A DNA stretch of 57,834 nucleotides from the NCBI GenBank assembly GCA_002359495.1, contig DENB01000060.1, positions 1 to 57,834 of the forward strand. The letters are read 5' to 3'. The DNA is from Enterobacteriaceae bacterium UBA2655. Its GTDB lineage: Bacteria > Pseudomonadota > Gammaproteobacteria > Enterobacterales > Enterobacteriaceae. The notes beneath the pieces were generated by a model. The model was not told the DNA's origin. It made no database searches and saw only the letters and a program-made list of their open reading frames with translations. Made by a program: the position numbers and the translations under genes. Shown here piece after piece: positions 57,430-57,834 of this stretch (its first letter is position 1; each line of letters opens with the position of its first letter).

Positions 57430-57834
57430 TTAACCAATGGTGGCGGGCTTCATTAAGCGTTCCCACGCCAACAGCCGATCGGTTATCAATAATTCGCGGT
57501 TTACCGCCTGTACGTTTAACAGACGGTCTCGGCACAGCATCCAAAATTGCACGCTTTCGCTTAACGCGCTGGCGGAGAGATGCTGTGTCAACAGGCTGAC
57601 CAGGTCGCTGCGATCGCAGTTGGTCAGCCAGTGGGTCGCGCCCTGCTGCCATTTCATCGCATCGACCAGCAGCGTCAGCAGCCAGCCGATGCGTACCGGC
57701 GCGTCGTCGCCGTTCAGCACCGGCAGCAGCTGCATAATGTCCTGCTGAAGCGCGCCGGGCATCGCCGCGCAGAGCGATTGCCGGGCCTGCCAGGGCGTCG
57801 CTTCCAGCAAGGCCAGCGCCGCGCCGGGCGCACC
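57430..57834 (-). CDS. holB: DNA polymerase III delta' subunit HolB, C-terminal part
   Basis: The frame is open to the window edge, leaving about 134 C-terminal residues: GAPGAALALLEATPWQARQS, LLPVLNGDDAPVRIGWLLTL, LVDAMKWQQGATHWLTNCDR and the end LITDRLLAWERLMKPATIG. They form the helical collar domain of the clamp-loader subunit. The ATPase-like N-terminal two-thirds lie outside. It ends 17 bases before the ycfH start. Confidence 0.88.
   Translation of the reverse strand, partial: GAPGAALALLEATPWQARQSLCAAMPGALQQDIMQLLPVLNGDDAPVRIGWLLTLLVDAMKWQQGATHWLTNCDRSDLVSLLTQHLSASALSESVQFWMLCRDRLLNVQAVNRELLITDRLLAWERLMKPATIG

Overview
The window is an ordinary enterobacterial chromosome segment with a GC-rich core and two decayed accessory patches. 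Many core genes align closely and full-length with remembered E. coli proteins: EmtA, LdcA, UmuDC, Icd, RluE, NudJ, MnmA, HflD, PurB, PhoPQ, RoxA, PepT, PotABCD, CobB, LolCDE, Mfd, YcfJ, Ndh, NagZ, ThiK, LpoB, YcfL, HinT, PtsG, YcfH and HolB. The order is that of the E. coli 25-27 min region. A periplasmic-signal Mqo, a KdgR-type operator and remnants of a rhamnogalacturonide (rhiTN-like) operon suggest an Erwiniaceae or related plant-associated lineage such as Pantoea, Mixta or Erwinia. That placement is inference.

Layout. 1-6.7 kb: end of a SorC-type regulator, emtA, ldcA, then a run of small or poorly known genes (degenerate metallo-beta-lactamase-fold protein, GNAT, three lipoproteins, DUF4186, a YmgB/AriR-like protein, a CsbD/ElaB-like membrane protein). 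6.7-9 kb: the SOS mutagenesis genes umuD and umuC, split by a YciG/YmdF-like stress gene on the other strand, with a LexA box at umuD. 9-11 kb: mqo, carrying one frameshift. 11-17.1 kb: a five-gene chaperone-usher fimbrial operon (subunit, chaperone, usher, adhesin, second chaperone). 17.6-20.2 kb: a GrlR-like protein, a tiny lipopeptide coupled to a lipoprotein, an M15 peptidase and a hok/sok-like type I toxin-antitoxin locus.

20.3-24.3 kb: a gene graveyard bounded by icd at one end and by a duplicated, diverged 3' end of icd at the other. This is the geometry left by an e14- or phage-21-like element at the icd attachment site. It holds a NemR-like TetR gene with two matching operators, a DJ-1/PfpI gene with an amber codon, remnants of an aldehyde dehydrogenase, a DUF1543 protein and an AraC regulator, and an internally deleted second umuDC.

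24.2-53 kb: conserved housekeeping blocks. They cover the TCA cycle (icd), RNA modification (rluE, mnmA), purine synthesis (purB), Mg2+/peptide sensing (phoPQ with a PhoP box), ribosomal oxygenase (roxA), peptide use (pepT), spermidine/putrescine uptake (potABCD), deacetylation (cobB), lipoprotein export (lolCDE), transcription-coupled repair (mfd), respiration (ndh with an FNR-like site), and murein recycling and synthesis (nagZ, lpoB). 53-54.9 kb: a broken KdgR-controlled rhiTN-like operon. 54.9-57.8 kb: ptsG with recognisable CRP and SgrS target sites, ycfH and the 3' part of holB.

The most notable points are the icd-bounded remnant with its fused umuD-umuC relic, the hok/sok-like locus, the decayed KdgR/rhiTN operon, the 24-residue lipopeptide gene, and the split umuD/umuC with a leader ORF abutting umuC. 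All assignments come from reading the sequence and from remembered family features; no database search was run.
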